From: UTCHB3 sp002050155
GTDB taxonomy: Bacteria > Bacteroidota > Ignavibacteria > Ignavibacteriales > Ignavibacteriaceae
DNA length: 64,000 nt
NCBI GenBank assembly: GCA_030584105.1
Contig: CP129491.1
Span: forward strand, 3,303,736 to 3,367,735
Direction: 5' to 3'
The position numbers and the translations under genes are program-made. Under the pieces are notes generated by a model. It worked only from the letters and a program-made list of their open reading frames with translations. It was not told where the DNA came from and did not search any database. Positions 24,564 to 33,497 of this stretch are shown in pieces. Positions within the stretch are counted from its first letter, which is position 1, and the number at the start of each line of letters is the position of its first letter.

Positions 24564-26381
24564 ATGATTACAAACAGCCAAATTCCTCCGTATAGCCCTA
24601 AACCGCGCAGCGGGGTAAAAGATTTTTTTCTTACCATGTTCGCCTCGATGTTTGGTTTTATCTTAGCTCAGGTGGCGCTTTTTCTCTTCCTTTTTGGAAT
24701 CATTCTTGTTCTCGCAGCTTCCGCAGGCTCTGGTGAAGTGTCGGTCAAAAGTAACTCCATTCTGAAGATCACTATGGATCAGGAAATTATTGATTCACAA
24801 CGGGATGAAACTGATTTTCTGACCTCACTTCTGCAGGATGAGACAGGAAAGAAAAACAGCCTGCAGGAATATCTGAACGCAATAAATACTGCTGCCGGTG
24901 ATGACAACATTAAGGCTATTTATCTTGAACTTTCCGACCCCAATTCCAATCTGACAAATCTTCAGGAAATCTGGGATGCCTTGGCTGAATTCAAAAAGAC
25001 CGGTAAGAAAATATTTGCTTACTCGGATGCCTACAGCGCACGCGGTTTATACATGGCTTCGGTTGCCGATAAAATTTGGCTTAACCCGCAGGGAAGTGTG
25101 CTTTTTAAGGGGCTTGGGATGGAAATTCCAATGTTTGGACCTCTTCTGAACGCGCTCGGTGTGGAAGCTCAGGTAACAAAAGTGGGCAAATACAAAAGCG
25201 CGGTTGAACCTTACACTCTGCAAAAAGCAACGGAAGAAAACAGAACTCAACTGAAAGCCTGGGCTGGGGGGTTATGGAACTCGTACCTTCAGAAAATTTC
25301 CGCAAAAACAAAATTGGATAATACACGGCTGAACCAAATTGCCGACTCGCTAACCTCTTTCGACCCGAAAGCTGCCATGAACTATGGGCTGGTTGATACT
25401 TTAATTTACAGACACGAAATTAAAGACAAAATAAGAGACGAGTTAAATCAAAATGACGACCCCAATTATATTTCATTCAGTGACTATTTAACCACCGGCG
25501 CCGGGCAGTTTAAGTATGTGAATTCCGATGAGGTCAGAATTATCTACGCTGAAGGTACAATAATATCCGGAGAGAGTACCGACACAGAGATAGGGAGTGA
25601 TACATTTGTTGAAGCTGTTAAAGACGCAACTGAGGACGAGTCTGTCAAAGCGGTTGTTCTGCGCGTTAACTCGCCGGGCGGTGATGCTTTGGCAAGCGAT
25701 ATAATGTACCGTCAACTGCAGTTGTTAAAGGCAAAAAAACCTCTGATCATCTCGATGGGTAATTATGCCGCTTCCGGAGGGTATTATATTTCAGCACCGG
25801 GCACAGTGGTTGTTGCATCACCAAACACAATCACCGGTTCCATCGGTGTTTACGGGCTGCACTTCAACCTGAAAAATTTAATGAACAACAAGTTGGGCAT
25901 ATTTTTCGATACAGTTAAAACGAACAAATACTCAGATTTCATGTCTTCAAGCAGGCAACTTTCGCCTTACGAGTTGGAAGTGCTGCAAAAAAGTGTTGAC
26001 AGGGTTTACGATACCTTCACCGGGTTGGTGGCGACCGACAGAAAACTTAGCTTAGAAAAGGTGGAAGAGATTGCGCAAGGGCGCATTTGGTTTGCACCCG
26101 ATGCTTTGCAAAACGGTTTGGTGGATACCCTCGGCGGGTTGAGGGATGCAATAAAAATTGCGGCTGAAAGCGCCGGGCTATATAAGTATTCGGTTACTTA
26201 TACAAGCACTTCTGAATCGTTTTTTAAAAAATTGTTCAGGAGTATGAATGTTAAAACCCGCGGGATTCTGTATCAATCGAAAGTCTCTGATAAGTTGCAA
26301 CCTTTCTTACAGGAGATTGACCGTGCCGAAAAGTTGAACGGGGTACTAATGCTGATGCCCTATAAACCGGTCTTTTTCTGA
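24564..26381 (+). CDS. sppA: Signal peptide peptidase SppA, 67K type
   Basis: A 605-residue tandem S49 peptidase with an N-terminal transmembrane helix (about residues 20-52). The N-terminal half carries the general-base lysine in VTKVGKYKSAVEPYT near residue 214. The C-terminal half carries the nucleophile in MGNYAASGGYYISAPG near 400, preceded by VVLRVNSPGGDALASD. This two-half arrangement is that of the long E. coli-type SppA, a tetrameric inner-membrane serine protease that clears cleaved signal peptides. Length is normal. It is divergent from the NYN/GH18 pair. Confidence 0.93.
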   Translation: MITNSQIPPYSPKPRSGVKDFFLTMFASMFGFILAQVALFLFLFGIILVLAASAGSGEVSVKSNSILKITMDQEIIDSQRDETDFLTSLLQDETGKKNSLQEYLNAINTAAGDDNIKAIYLELSDPNSNLTNLQEIWDALAEFKKTGKKIFAYSDAYSARGLYMASVADKIWLNPQGSVLFKGLGMEIPMFGPLLNALGVEAQVTKVGKYKSAVEPYTLQKATEENRTQLKAWAGGLWNSYLQKISAKTKLDNTRLNQIADSLTSFDPKAAMNYGLVDTLIYRHEIKDKIRDELNQNDDPNYISFSDYLTTGAGQFKYVNSDEVRIIYAEGTIISGESTDTEIGSDTFVEAVKDATEDESVKAVVLRVNSPGGDALASDIMYRQLQLLKAKKPLIISMGNYAASGGYYISAPGTVVVASPNTITGSIGVYGLHFNLKNLMNNKLGIFFDTVKTNKYSDFMSSSRQLSPYELEVLQKSVDRVYDTFTGLVATDRKLSLEKVEEIAQGRIWFAPDALQNGLVDTLGGLRDAIKIAAESAGLYKYSVTYTSTSESFFKKLFRSMNVKTRGILYQSKVSDKLQPFLQEIDRAEKLNGVLMLMPYKPVFF

Positions 26382-26501
26382 GTTAACAGTATAATCTGAA
26401 AGGGATTAGTAAATGTTTTCCGAACAGGGGGAAAAGAATGTTGAAATTCTTCGGAACCGTTTTCAAATTGATTATTTACTATATTTAAAGTTCGGATATT
26501 T

Positions 26502-26963
26502 TTGATTTTGAAATTGGAACAGGCAACTACCAGGATACTTTTAAGGAACCGAAAGGCGCATTTCGAATATACAATCGTTCAATCGTTTGAAGCCGGAATT
26601 GCACTCGTCGGAACCGAAGTTAAAGCGCTCCGTGCCGGAAAAGGTAACATGACAGACGGGTTCGTCGAAATCATTAACGGTGAAGCGTGGCTTAAAAGTG
26701 TTCACATTTCCGAGTATTCGCAGGGTAATATAAACAATCACGACCCGTTCAGGGATCGAAAACTTCTGCTGAACGGCGTGGAAATCAGAAAACTTAACCA
26801 AAGGGTTAAAGAAAAAGGGTACACTATTGTGCCTCTTTCTCTCTACTTGAAGAACGGCAAGGTGAAAGTCGAGATCGCTTTAGTAAAAGGTAAAAAACTT
26901 TACGATAAACGAGAAGCCATTGCAAAGAAGGACATGGAGAGGGAGAACCGCAGAAAAGAATAA
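26502..26963 (+). CDS. smpB: SsrA-binding protein SmpB
   Basis: Up to 153 residues. No ATG is available near the start; TTG at 26502 (or 26508/26514) is used. The body is typical: NRKAHFEYTIVQSFEAGIALVGTEVKALRAGKGNM, the block AWLKSVHISEYSQGN, then HDPFRDRKLLLN and a lysine-rich C-terminal tail that enters the ribosomal mRNA channel (ALVKGKKLYDKREAIAKKD). SmpB delivers tmRNA to stalled ribosomes. The tmRNA gene itself was not recognised in this window. The gene is followed 36 bp later by the arginine decarboxylase. Confidence 0.93.
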   Translation: MILKLEQATTRILLRNRKAHFEYTIVQSFEAGIALVGTEVKALRAGKGNMTDGFVEIINGEAWLKSVHISEYSQGNINNHDPFRDRKLLLNGVEIRKLNQRVKEKGYTIVPLSLYLKNGKVKVEIALVKGKKLYDKREAIAKKDMERENRRKE

Positions 26964-26999
26964 GATTTTGTAATTCAAAAATAGAGGAAGGAGAAAAAG

Positions 27000-27545
27000 G
27001 TGTTCGTACCTTCTCGTATCTTTTTCACTAAAGGCGTTGGGAGACATAAAGATTATCTCGCGTCTTTCGAACTCGCACTGCGCGGTGCAGGAATTGAAAT
27101 GTGCAATCTTGTAACCGTAAGCAGTATTTTTCCGCCTGACTGTAAACGAATTTCTAAAGAAGAAGGATTAAAATATCTTAAACCGGGTCAGATCACTTTT
27201 TGTGTAATGGCTCGAAATCAAACCAACGAACCGAACAGGCTGATTGCCTCTTCTATTGGTGTGGCTATTCCCGCTGATAAAAGCCTCTATGGCTATCTTT
27301 CAGAGCATCACCCGTATGGTGAGCCGGAAAAGATTGCCGGCGAGTATGCTGAAGATTTAGCTGCTACTATGCTGGCAACTACTCTTGGCATCGATTTTAA
27401 TCCTGAAGTTGACTGGAGTGAGAGGGAGAACATCTACAAAATGTCCGGTAAGATTGTTCGCTCGTTCAATGTTACTCAATCGGCTGAAGGGCATAAAAAC
27501 GGCTTGTGGACAACGGTTCTGGCAGCGGCAATTCTTCTGCCGTAA
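27000..27545 (+). CDS. pdaD: Pyruvoyl-dependent arginine decarboxylase (PdaD)
   Basis: A 181-residue protein with GTG start at 27000 and ribosome-binding site GAGGAAGGAG just upstream. The sequence matches PdaD: FVPSRIFFTKGVGRHKDYLASFELALR, then the self-cleavage region LVTVSSIFPPDC, where the serine becomes the pyruvoyl group, LIASSIGVAIPAD and a C-terminal NGLWTTVLAAAILLP. The enzyme converts arginine to agmatine for polyamine synthesis; the proenzyme cleaves into beta and alpha chains. It is probably co-transcribed with smpB and is followed by a strong terminator. Confidence 0.92.
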   Translation: MFVPSRIFFTKGVGRHKDYLASFELALRGAGIEMCNLVTVSSIFPPDCKRISKEEGLKYLKPGQITFCVMARNQTNEPNRLIASSIGVAIPADKSLYGYLSEHHPYGEPEKIAGEYAEDLAATMLATTLGIDFNPEVDWSERENIYKMSGKIVRSFNVTQSAEGHKNGLWTTVLAAAILLP

Positions 27546-27556
27546 CGGATTATAAA

Positions 27557-27613
27557 GCCCGTGTTTGTTTTACAACATCTTTTGGTTGTTAAAAAAGCAC
27601 GGGCGCTTTTTTT
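27557..27613 (+). terminator. Terminator after pdaD
   Basis: GCCCGTG (27557-27563) pairs with CACGGGC (27598-27604), with an inner stem formed by ACAAC and GTTGT, followed by GCTTTTTTT. It ends before the NlpC/P60 gene. Confidence 0.85.
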
Positions 27614-27631
27614 CAACATAAACGGAGGTTT

Positions 27632-28198
27632 ATGGCACCATATCTGATTTATTTACTCTCAATTATGAGTTCCTTGAACTCGGCACCTCCGGGGGAAAAT
27701 TTTTTTACGCTACACAAAGACTATATGGAAAATGTGTACAAACTGCCTGAAGGCGTTGCTATCAGCGATGAATATAAAATGCCAACCGTCTCTGCAGATA
27801 AAGCTACCGTAAATAGTTTGATTAAACTTTCTGCTAATTATTTAGGGTATCCTTATGTGTGGGGTGGAACAACAGAGCGAGGTTTCGATTGTTCAGGCTT
27901 TGTTTATTTCCTTTTCAATAAAATTGGTAAGCCGATTCCAAGAATGCCCGCTGACCAGTGCCTCAGGGGCGATGATATTAAATTTCAGGATATCGAACCC
28001 GGCGACCTGATCTTCTTCAGTGGCTCTAACTCTAATTCTAAATGGATTGGGCATGTGGGGATGGCTTTCGACCGCGACTCCAACGGCAACATTCGCTTCA
28101 TTCACGCCGAAAGTAAGAGAACCGGCGTGATTATTACTTCTTTGGAGCAGCAATATTATAAAAAACGCTTTATAAGAGCAACCAGAATAATTAAATAA
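27632..28198 (+). CDS. NlpC/P60-family cell-wall hydrolase
   Basis: A 188-residue protein with ribosome-binding site CGGAGGT before ATG 27632. A short hydrophobic N-terminus (MAPYLIYLLSIMSS) may be a signal peptide. The NlpC/P60 domain covers about residues 65-188. It has YPYVWGGTTERGFDCSGFV with the nucleophile Cys near residue 90, then IGHVGMAF with the His near 143 and FIHAES as third polar residue. Such enzymes cut the D-Glu-gamma-DAP bond of peptidoglycan stems. It is 11 bp upstream of a lipoprotein gene and likely in one operon with it. Confidence 0.88.
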   Translation: MAPYLIYLLSIMSSLNSAPPGENFFTLHKDYMENVYKLPEGVAISDEYKMPTVSADKATVNSLIKLSANYLGYPYVWGGTTERGFDCSGFVYFLFNKIGKPIPRMPADQCLRGDDIKFQDIEPGDLIFFSGSNSNSKWIGHVGMAFDRDSNGNIRFIHAESKRTGVIITSLEQQYYKKRFIRATRIIK

Positions 28199-28209
28199 CC
28201 GGAAATCCA

Positions 28210-29457
28210 ATGAAAAAACCAAAAAGGCATTTCTTTTCCTCGATCATTTTTTTGATCTTTTTATTTTCTCTTTCTTTCATCGGGTGCGAGCAAAAGGCTA
28301 AAGCCGACGATAACCTGCCGCCGACGAATTCGGCAGCAAAAAATGACTCTACAGAAAACACTGATAAAAAACGACAGCCGGAGTCATACGACCCCTCGAA
28401 ATACAGCGCGGTTTATGACGACATGGCGAAGTTTTTTGCCGGTGTTCCAACTGATTCAACCGGCAGTTTTGCCGGTTTGTTCAACACTAACACCTGGAAA
28501 GCACACGCTCAAAGGTTCAGTGCGAGCTGGGCTGGGTTGGAAAATAAAAGACTGGCACCTATCAGGAAATGGGCTGAGACCGAACTGGCGGATATTTCGC
28601 CGGATACTAAAACACTGTTCTATCCTTTCGGGGGACCCGATTTTCTGTTTGCGGCTACTTTTTTCCCAAATTTTGAAAACTATGTTCTGATTGGGTTAGA
28701 ACCGGTTGGGCAGCTGCCTGATTTAAATACTCTTAGCCCAGGAGTCTTAAGTTCTTACTTAACCAGTATGCAGGGTTCGCTTAGAACTTTAGTAACCGGT
28801 GGGTTCTTTAAAACCAGAGATATGGCGAGCGATTTCCTTCCCGGCAGGGTTAACGGTACCGTCCCTGTTCTCTTGATTTTCCTCGCAAAAACCAATCATA
28901 AAGTGCTGGACATCGAGTATATTAAGATGGATGGCAAAGGTAAGCTTTCGTACGAAAAAGCAGATTTTGGCGCCGCTAAACAGAAAACCCGATACGACGG
29001 TGTGATGATTAAATTCACCGATAAAAACGCCAAAATTGTGAAAAAACTCTATTTCTTCAGCACGAACCTTGCAAATGACGGGTTCCCGAAAAAACCGGAA
29101 TTTCAGGAGTTTATCCGGTCTCTGAAACCTTTTGCCTCGATGGCTAAAGCGGCTTCATACCTGATGCATCAGCCTGCTTTCAGTGGGATACGGGATTTTG
29201 TTGTATCGGAAGCTAATTATATGGTTGAAGAAGACAGCGGCATTCCGATCAGATATTTCAAAGACAGCGACTGGGAAAAGAGGTTCTACGGTGTTTATTC
29301 CGCCCCAATTCCACTTTTTGCAAACCATGTTCAGAAAGATCTTCAAGCCGCTTACAGAAACAAAGCTGAAGTTCGCCCGCTGCCTTTCGGGCTTGGTTAT
29401 TACTGGGAGCCGGGGCGCAGCAATTTATTGTTCGCTATTAGAAAAAATGGGAAATAA
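28210..29457 (+). CDS. Lipoprotein of unknown function, 415 aa
   Basis: The signal peptide ends in a lipobox (SLSFIGC near residue 26). A Lys/Asn/Ser/Asp linker reaches about residue 60, followed by a soluble domain of about 350 residues. I recognise no catalytic motif. Recurring features are a run FYPFGGPDFLFAATFFPNFENYVLIGLEPVG, KKLYFFSTNLANDGFPKKPEF and a C-terminal FGLGYYWEPGRSNLLFAIRK. These suggest a single globular periplasmic domain conserved in related FCB genomes. It probably shares an operon with the NlpC/P60 hydrolase, which hints at cell-envelope work, but that is context only. Confidence 0.75.
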   Translation: MKKPKRHFFSSIIFLIFLFSLSFIGCEQKAKADDNLPPTNSAAKNDSTENTDKKRQPESYDPSKYSAVYDDMAKFFAGVPTDSTGSFAGLFNTNTWKAHAQRFSASWAGLENKRLAPIRKWAETELADISPDTKTLFYPFGGPDFLFAATFFPNFENYVLIGLEPVGQLPDLNTLSPGVLSSYLTSMQGSLRTLVTGGFFKTRDMASDFLPGRVNGTVPVLLIFLAKTNHKVLDIEYIKMDGKGKLSYEKADFGAAKQKTRYDGVMIKFTDKNAKIVKKLYFFSTNLANDGFPKKPEFQEFIRSLKPFASMAKAASYLMHQPAFSGIRDFVVSEANYMVEEDSGIPIRYFKDSDWEKRFYGVYSAPIPLFANHVQKDLQAAYRNKAEVRPLPFGLGYYWEPGRSNLLFAIRKNGK

Positions 29458-29538
29458 ACAGCCGGATTAACCTTTAGTTTTTCCCGGTTCGCCGGCAAAG
29501 AATCAATAAAAAACTGAAGAAAAAATATTTGCCGATAG

Positions 29539-29678
29539 AATTGAACTGCAGGATATTTGACGGAAAAATACCCACAGTTAAAAAATTGAACTGCAGGATA
29601 TTTGACGGAAAAATACCCGGTGGCAAAGAATGAACTGCAGAATACCCGACAGTGAAAAATCTATCTGCAATATTTAGA
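29539..29678 (+). repeat. 45-bp tandem repeat at the 3' end of the TPR gene
   Basis: Units start at 29539, 29584 and 29629, each with TGAACTGCAG followed by an A-rich stretch ending in ATACCC. Two units are nearly perfect. On the - strand the last codons of the TPR gene (AAATATTGCAGATAG) align with AAATATCCTGCAGTTC in the units, so this tract also begins at a stop codon. Confidence 0.8.
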
Positions 29679-30155
29679 GAGAGAATCGGCGGCTGATGTC
29701 TCGCCAAGGGCGTTTGCTTCTTCAAAAGCGGCACACGCCCTTTCTTTTTCCCCTTTGCCGGCTTTAATGCTTCCGAACATCAGATAAACGGTTGGTTTTT
29801 TATCATTTAAGTAAACGGCTTTCTCCAAGTAAATTTCTGCCGATGAAAGCTCGTTTTTCATGTAATAAGCCTGCCCGAGCAAAGCAGCCACCCCTGCGAT
29901 ATTGGGGTTTCTACCCTGAACTTCCTGCAATTTATTAAGCGCCAAATCCGTTTTCCCCTCTTTCAGCAAAGCTTCCGCTTCTTTCAGCCCTTTTTTATCA
30001 GTCTCAATTTTGGTTTTAGATTCCAGCTCAATCTGTTTCTTAAGGAACTCTTTTTCCTCGTTAAGCCGGGCTTTTTTATAGAAAGTGTAAATTACAACAA
30101 GCTGCACTACAGCAGCAAAGATCAAAAAGATCGCCAGTTTCCTGTTTTTTTTCAT
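29661..30155 (-). CDS. Membrane-anchored TPR-repeat protein
   Basis: A 164-residue protein. The start is set at 30155 (MKKNRKLAIFLIFAAVVQ); a longer reading from 30302 adds low-complexity residues and crosses the divergent gene start. One transmembrane helix (about 7-24) is followed by a charged coiled-coil segment (about 27-55), then at least two to three TPR-like units (ALLKEGKTDLALNKLQEVQG, AALLGQAYYMKNELSSAEIYL, YLMFGSIKAGKGEKERACAAF). TPRs bind partner proteins; none is evident. It is divergent from the golvesin/amidase gene with a 63-bp gap. Confidence 0.78.
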   Translation of the reverse strand: MKKNRKLAIFLIFAAVVQLVVIYTFYKKARLNEEKEFLKKQIELESKTKIETDKKGLKEAEALLKEGKTDLALNKLQEVQGRNPNIAGVAALLGQAYYMKNELSSAEIYLEKAVYLNDKKPTVYLMFGSIKAGKGEKERACAAFEEANALGETSAADSLSKYCR

Positions 30156-30218
30156 TCTCTTTTGTAAGTTAAAGGAATTAATTTTGAAAAATATCAAACC
30201 AAATATAAGAGTAAACAA

Positions 30219-33200
30219 ATGCGAATTGCAACGAAAATTCTTTTTTTCTCGCTGGTTGTATTGGTTTTTGTTGTATCGGCACAGAACTACAACAACGCAC
30301 AATTACAAAATTTGAAAAGATACCTAAATTCTGATCTGAAAAAAAATTACCAACTTTATAATCTTGCACCTGCTGCCGTGGTTGATTCACTAACGGTAAA
30401 CCGGGAAAAAGAAGTGGTAATTTATTTAAACCGCAGAGCTTCGGGAAATCCCTTCAGGGAGAGTGATCTGCCCGGTGCATTAAACCGTTTTAACAATGCG
30501 AAAAACTCGTATGGGTTCACTAATTTTGGGCTTAAGGTGATGATCGGCTCGTTTGAAATGAGTGAAATGGTGCCGTTGCTTTATCGTACAAAGTTGCCGG
30601 TTGACAGTACCCGCCTGCCGGTTAATGAAAAACCGACAAAGGTTATTACTAATTTGGATAAAAAATTTACAATTACTAAAGGGCTTGACGGAAGAAACAT
30701 CGCGGTTTGGGGCTCGCACGGGTGGTACTACAGTGCAAAAGACAACAAGTGGATTTGGCAAAGAGCAAGACTATTCGGTTCGATTGAAGATTTGCTCACC
30801 TCTTCTATGGCGCTGCCGTTTTTAGTGCCAATGCTGGAAAATGCCGGTGCGGGGGTTTATCTGCCGAGGGAACGGGACCTTCAGACAAACTCGGTTGTAA
30901 TCGATCCGGAAGAAGGGAACGCCGGCGCCGGGGTTTCCAATTTCAGTGAATGGGAAAAGGGAAGTGCCGGCTTTTTGCACTCAGAATCGGGTTATGAAGC
31001 AAATATTAACCCTTTCAGGCTCGGTTCTTTTTTAACGAAAGAAACTGTAAAAAATGAAGAAAATCCGTTGGTTTATACACCTAAGATACCGGAAAGCGGA
31101 GAATATGCTGTTTATATTTCGTTTGGTAAGGATGAAACCGGCAGAAATGTTAAGGATGTTAAATATACGGTTAAACATTCCGGTGGCGAGACTTCTTTTT
31201 TAGTGGATCAGCAGAGGGGGTGGGGTACCTGGTTATACCTCGGCACATTTAAGTTTTTCAAAGGAACTGACCCGTCAAAAGGGGCAGTGGTTGTTTCCGA
31301 TCAAAATGAAAACGAAGGTGTGGTTACCTCCGATGCCGTTAGGTTTGGCGGAGGGATGGGCGTAGTGAAAAGAAACGGAAGCACAAGCGGGCGACCGGCA
31401 TTTGTTGAAGCTGCAAGGTATTACCTGCAGTACACAGGTGCACCCGACACTTTGGTTTATAACTTCCAAAGCGACAAAGATGATTATGTGGATGATTACC
31501 AGGCGCGCGGCGAATATGTTAACTGGCTGAATGGCGCCCCGGATGGCCCCAACAAACTCACTTCCCTTCAGGGGCTGAATATACCGATTGATATTTCTTT
31601 AGCCTGGCACACCGATGCGGGAATTATGGGTGGTGACTCAACCGTTGGTTCACTGATGATATACAGTTCGGTGGGTATGGATACTTCGTTTTTCCACAAC
31701 GGAAGATCAAGAATGGCGAACCGGGACTTGGGCGACATCGTACAAACACAAATTGTAAGCGATATAAGAGCTTTGTTCGATAAGAAGTGGACGCGCCGCG
31801 AAATGTGGGACGCCGGTTATTCTGAAGCTGCCAGACCAAATGTGCCTTCAATTCTTTTAGAGTTGCTTGCTCACCAGAACTTTGCTGAAATGAAATTTTT
31901 CTGGCACCCTCAATTCAGGTTTCATGTTTCAAGGGCAATTTACAAAGGGATGCTAAAATTTCTTGCTTCGATGAGCGGTACCGGGTTTGTAGTGCAGCCG
32001 CTTCCGGTTTCAAATTTTTCAGCTCTGCTTAGCGGTGGCGCCGCCGAGTTAAGATGGGAACCGGTTTCTGATCCTTTAGAAGCAAGTGCAAAGCCCACGG
32101 GCTATGTGGTTTACAGAAGAATTGGGGAGGCAGGGTTTGACAACGGAAAGTTCACAAATGAACCTTTTTTCCGGGATGAAAACATCCCAACGGGAGTGCC
32201 TGTAAGCTATAAAGTAACCGCAGTTAATGCCGGCGGTGAAAGTTTCCCCTCTGAGGTGCTTGCTGTTGGTATCGCTAATTTAAGCAGCAAAAACAGTGCA
32301 AGCGAAACGGGCAATACTGATAATATGAAAGCTGACGGTATCGCCGGTAACAGCGTTTCTGAAAAGGCAAAAGAAGTGCTGGTTGTAAACTCGTTCGACC
32401 GGCTTGATATGCCGGCAACGGTGAACGAAAAAGGTTTTGAGGGCTTCCTGTTTCAGAAAGATGAAGGAGTACAGTACATAAAAGATTTTGCCTCTGTTGG
32501 TGAGCAAACAGATTTTGATCGCTCTTCGCAGTTCAAAACAAACGATGAACCGGGCTGGGGGGCATCAAAATCAGACGCAGAGGGGCTGGTTATCGCAGGG
32601 AACTCGTTTGATTACCCGGCACTGCACGGCGAGGCATTGTTGAAGTGCGGGTTTTCTTTCAGCAGCACTTCAGTTGCCTCTTTTGTTCAACCTGGGTTCA
32701 GTACTAAGAACTATTCGATGATTGATATCATTGCCGGTGAGCAGAAAGAGTCCGTTATCAAATTGGGGCTGCAACCGGTTGTTTCAACAAGTTTCACACT
32801 GTTTTCTGACGAATTAACCAACAAACTTAACGCTGTGGTTCACGAAGGTAAAGCGCTTTTCATAAGCGGAGCTTATGTAGGTTCGGAACTTAACAGAAAC
32901 GGTAAAACTAAGAAACTTGCAACGGATGTTCTTAAAGTTAACCTTGCCTCAGAATTTGCAACCGCCAACGGAAGGCTTTTTGGAACGGAGAGGGCTAACG
33001 GCGCAGAAAACGAAATTTTTGAGTTTAACACGGCTTTTTCCAAAGATATTTACAAAGTTGAGGCTCCTCAGGCTATTGATCCCGTTGCTGGCGGTGAGAC
33101 TTTGTTCAGATATTCCGATAATTCCACTTCGGCGGTTGTTGGCTTTAACGGACAGCATCGCACTGTTGTGGCGGGTTTTCCGTTTGAAACATTGGTAACT

Positions 33201-33254
33201 CCGGAGTACCGGGAAGCTTTTATGCGGTTTGTTACCGGCTATTTGCTTAGATAG
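30219..33254 (+). CDS. Large secreted amidase-like protein with golvesin and fibronectin III domains
   Basis: A 1011-residue exported protein with signal peptide (to about 21). An N-terminal amidase_3-like region is split. Its first part has NIAVWGSHGWYYS and GAGVYLPRERD (about 160-225), and the second part has SLAWHTDAG and VPSILLELLAHQNF (about 460-590). In between lies a golvesin-type domain (about 245-380) with YAVYISFGKDETG and DQQRGWGTWLYLGTFKF. A fibronectin III domain covers about 610-690 (LRWEPVSDPLEASAKPTGYV). The rest has no motif I know. Relatives in FCB genomes are often labelled xanthan lyase, but the zinc-amidase motifs suggest peptidoglycan amide cleavage. No T9SS C-terminal domain is seen. 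Confidence 0.75.
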   Translation: MRIATKILFFSLVVLVFVVSAQNYNNAQLQNLKRYLNSDLKKNYQLYNLAPAAVVDSLTVNREKEVVIYLNRRASGNPFRESDLPGALNRFNNAKNSYGFTNFGLKVMIGSFEMSEMVPLLYRTKLPVDSTRLPVNEKPTKVITNLDKKFTITKGLDGRNIAVWGSHGWYYSAKDNKWIWQRARLFGSIEDLLTSSMALPFLVPMLENAGAGVYLPRERDLQTNSVVIDPEEGNAGAGVSNFSEWEKGSAGFLHSESGYEANINPFRLGSFLTKETVKNEENPLVYTPKIPESGEYAVYISFGKDETGRNVKDVKYTVKHSGGETSFLVDQQRGWGTWLYLGTFKFFKGTDPSKGAVVVSDQNENEGVVTSDAVRFGGGMGVVKRNGSTSGRPAFVEAARYYLQYTGAPDTLVYNFQSDKDDYVDDYQARGEYVNWLNGAPDGPNKLTSLQGLNIPIDISLAWHTDAGIMGGDSTVGSLMIYSSVGMDTSFFHNGRSRMANRDLGDIVQTQIVSDIRALFDKKWTRREMWDAGYSEAARPNVPSILLELLAHQNFAEMKFFWHPQFRFHVSRAIYKGMLKFLASMSGTGFVVQPLPVSNFSALLSGGAAELRWEPVSDPLEASAKPTGYVVYRRIGEAGFDNGKFTNEPFFRDENIPTGVPVSYKVTAVNAGGESFPSEVLAVGIANLSSKNSASETGNTDNMKADGIAGNSVSEKAKEVLVVNSFDRLDMPATVNEKGFEGFLFQKDEGVQYIKDFASVGEQTDFDRSSQFKTNDEPGWGASKSDAEGLVIAGNSFDYPALHGEALLKCGFSFSSTSVASFVQPGFSTKNYSMIDIIAGEQKESVIKLGLQPVVSTSFTLFSDELTNKLNAVVHEGKALFISGAYVGSELNRNGKTKKLATDVLKVNLASEFATANGRLFGTERANGAENEIFEFNTAFSKDIYKVEAPQAIDPVAGGETLFRYSDNSTSAVVGFNGQHRTVVAGFPFETLVTPEYREAFMRFVTGYLLR

Positions 33255-33322
33255 CGGTGGCTGTTTGGCCCCACGAAGCCTTCACAGCCGGCAGGGATAC
33301 GAAAACTGTTTGCTTAGATAGT
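33242..33322 (+). repeat. Stop-codon-containing direct repeat after the golvesin gene
   Basis: TTTGCTTAGATAG at the gene end (TAG 33252-33254) recurs at 33309-33321, 67 bp later. The bases between contain no gene. The remaining gap to bshC (to 33497) holds nothing else I can name. Confidence 0.7.
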
Positions 33323-33497
33323 GGTCGGTTATTTTTCATAGTTTTGGAATAAACTTTGCCCCATTTGGTTCTATTTTTTACCGTTTAGGTTTTAATTTCA
33401 ACCGGTAGCGGAAAGTGCAATTATTCCGTTGTAAAAACGGTTCCTAAAGCCAAAATTCGTATCTTTGTAAAATTAAAAAGCCGGAGTTTTTAACACG

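Noticed and set aside
26382..26501. tmRNA or other RNA gene next to smpB
   Set aside because: No tRNA-like ends or tag reading frame; only AT-rich DNA with weak inverted repeats.
29155..29346. Antisense ORFs over coding regions generally, including those over ftsZ, murG and sppA
   Set aside because: They lie opposite clear family members and have no ribosome-binding sites or protein features.
30156..30302. N-terminal extension of the TPR protein
   Set aside because: It crosses the divergent golvesin gene start and has no signal-peptide character; MKKNRKL is a better start.
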